From an uncultured Fibrobacterota bacterium (lineage in GTDB: Bacteria; Fibrobacterota; Chitinivibrionia; Chitinivibrionales; CAIOZP01): 6,847 bases of DNA. The notes under the pieces were generated by a model. The model was not told the DNA's origin. It made no database searches and worked only from the letters and a program-made list of their open reading frames with translations. Below, in pieces: positions 6,584-6,847 of this stretch (position 1 is the stretch's first letter; every line of letters begins with the position of its first letter). Position numbers and translations under genes: made by a program. The DNA is taken from positions 1-6,847 of the forward strand of contig CAIOZP010000316.1 in the NCBI GenBank assembly GCA_903862805.1. Direction: 5' to 3'.

Positions 6584-6700
6584 CATCGAACTTGTTGATT
6601 CGTTCACTGTAGAGAACTACTGCTGCGCCAGACCTTCGGCCGAGGTGTATTTTATCGGCCTGAAAAGAAAAATTTGCGAATCTTTTTGAAAGGACCTGCA

Positions 6701-6847
6701 ATGAATTGTCCCTGTGGCAGCGAGAAACTTTACGCTGAATGTTGCGAACCGCTCATCCGCGGAGTTCGCTCGGCCGAAACACCAGAATTGCTCATGCGCT
6801 CGCGCTACAGCGCCTATGTGACACATGAAGTTCCTTACATAATGGAA
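6701..6847 (+). CDS. ychJ: YchJ-family SEC-C motif protein, N-terminal part (cut by window end)
   Basis: Only the first 49 codons are in the window and no stop is reached. The protein starts with the SEC-C type zinc-binding motif CPCGSEKLYAECC (Cys3, Cys5, Cys14, Cys15), followed by the PELLMRSRYSAYV stretch (28-40) that is typical of YchJ (UPF0225), where E. coli has PEHLMRSRYCAFV. The four Cys probably bind one zinc. YchJ proteins carry a central NTF2-like domain, which would lie beyond the window, and their role is not established. The ATG has AAAGGA (6689-6694) 6 nt upstream, which fixes the start. It is transcribed divergently from the kinase-like/HDOD operon, so a functional link is possible but not shown. 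Confidence 0.92.
   Translation, partial: MNCPCGSEKLYAECCEPLIRGVRSAETPELLMRSRYSAYVTHEVPYIME

Noticed and set aside
6456..6689. Plus-strand open frame (77 codons) across the divergent gap
   Set aside because: It starts inside the antisense of the kinase-like gene, crosses its promoter, has no ribosome binding site, and its translation resembles no family.
1..6847. CRISPR arrays, insertion sequences, prophage or defence genes
   Set aside because: I looked for direct repeat arrays, terminal inverted repeats, transposase or integrase motifs and defence domains; none is visible, and the gene content is ordinary core-type with local oddities only.

Overview
The window looks like ordinary chromosomal DNA of a Gram-negative-type bacterium with roughly 50% GC. 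It is densely packed, uses Shine-Dalgarno-led starts, and shows no sign of mobile DNA. I cannot name the organism. The IMP dehydrogenase is the ~500-residue type with [11 protein letters not shown] at the active site, which I associate from memory with Clostridia, spirochaetes and some deep-branching Gram-negative phyla. Together with the serine acetyltransferase of the EpsC type and the HDOD signalling protein, this would fit a Fibrobacterota- or Spirochaetota-like genome. That placement is inference only.

Layout. Plus strand: a PhzF-family isomerase/epimerase (88-933) lies 14 nt before guaB, IMP dehydrogenase (948-2459). A small exported protein of unknown function (2538-3206) follows, closed by a strong bidirectional hairpin terminator (3233-3263). 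A tRNA-Lys(UUU) gene (3333-3404) has its own stable-RNA-like promoter. Minus strand: serine O-acetyltransferase (4339-3428) converges on the tRNA and has its own promoter. Upstream of it is a two-gene signalling operon: a histidine-kinase-like protein (6501-5620) whose stop codon overlaps the TTG start of a receiver-HDOD protein (5623-4451). Divergent from that operon, at the right edge, is the start of a YchJ-family SEC-C protein (6701 to beyond the window).

How the parts relate. guaB makes XMP for GMP synthesis. The acetyltransferase makes O-acetylserine for cysteine synthesis. The kinase-like/HDOD pair is almost certainly one signalling unit, because of its shared promoter and TTGA stop/start overlap. 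The most unusual point is in that pair: the kinase-like protein has Gln where the phospho-accepting His should be and has lost the N-box Asn, while the partner receiver keeps its acidic pocket, phospho-acceptor Asp, Ser and Lys. The partner receiver may therefore be served by another kinase, or the kinase-like protein may act as a non-catalytic scaffold or sensor.

A second notable feature is the tRNA-Lys: it has an A-C mismatch in the T-stem, wobble pairs closing both ends of the anticodon stem, and no evident terminator of its own before the convergent gene. I saw no CRISPR array, insertion sequence, prophage gene, riboswitch or defence system.
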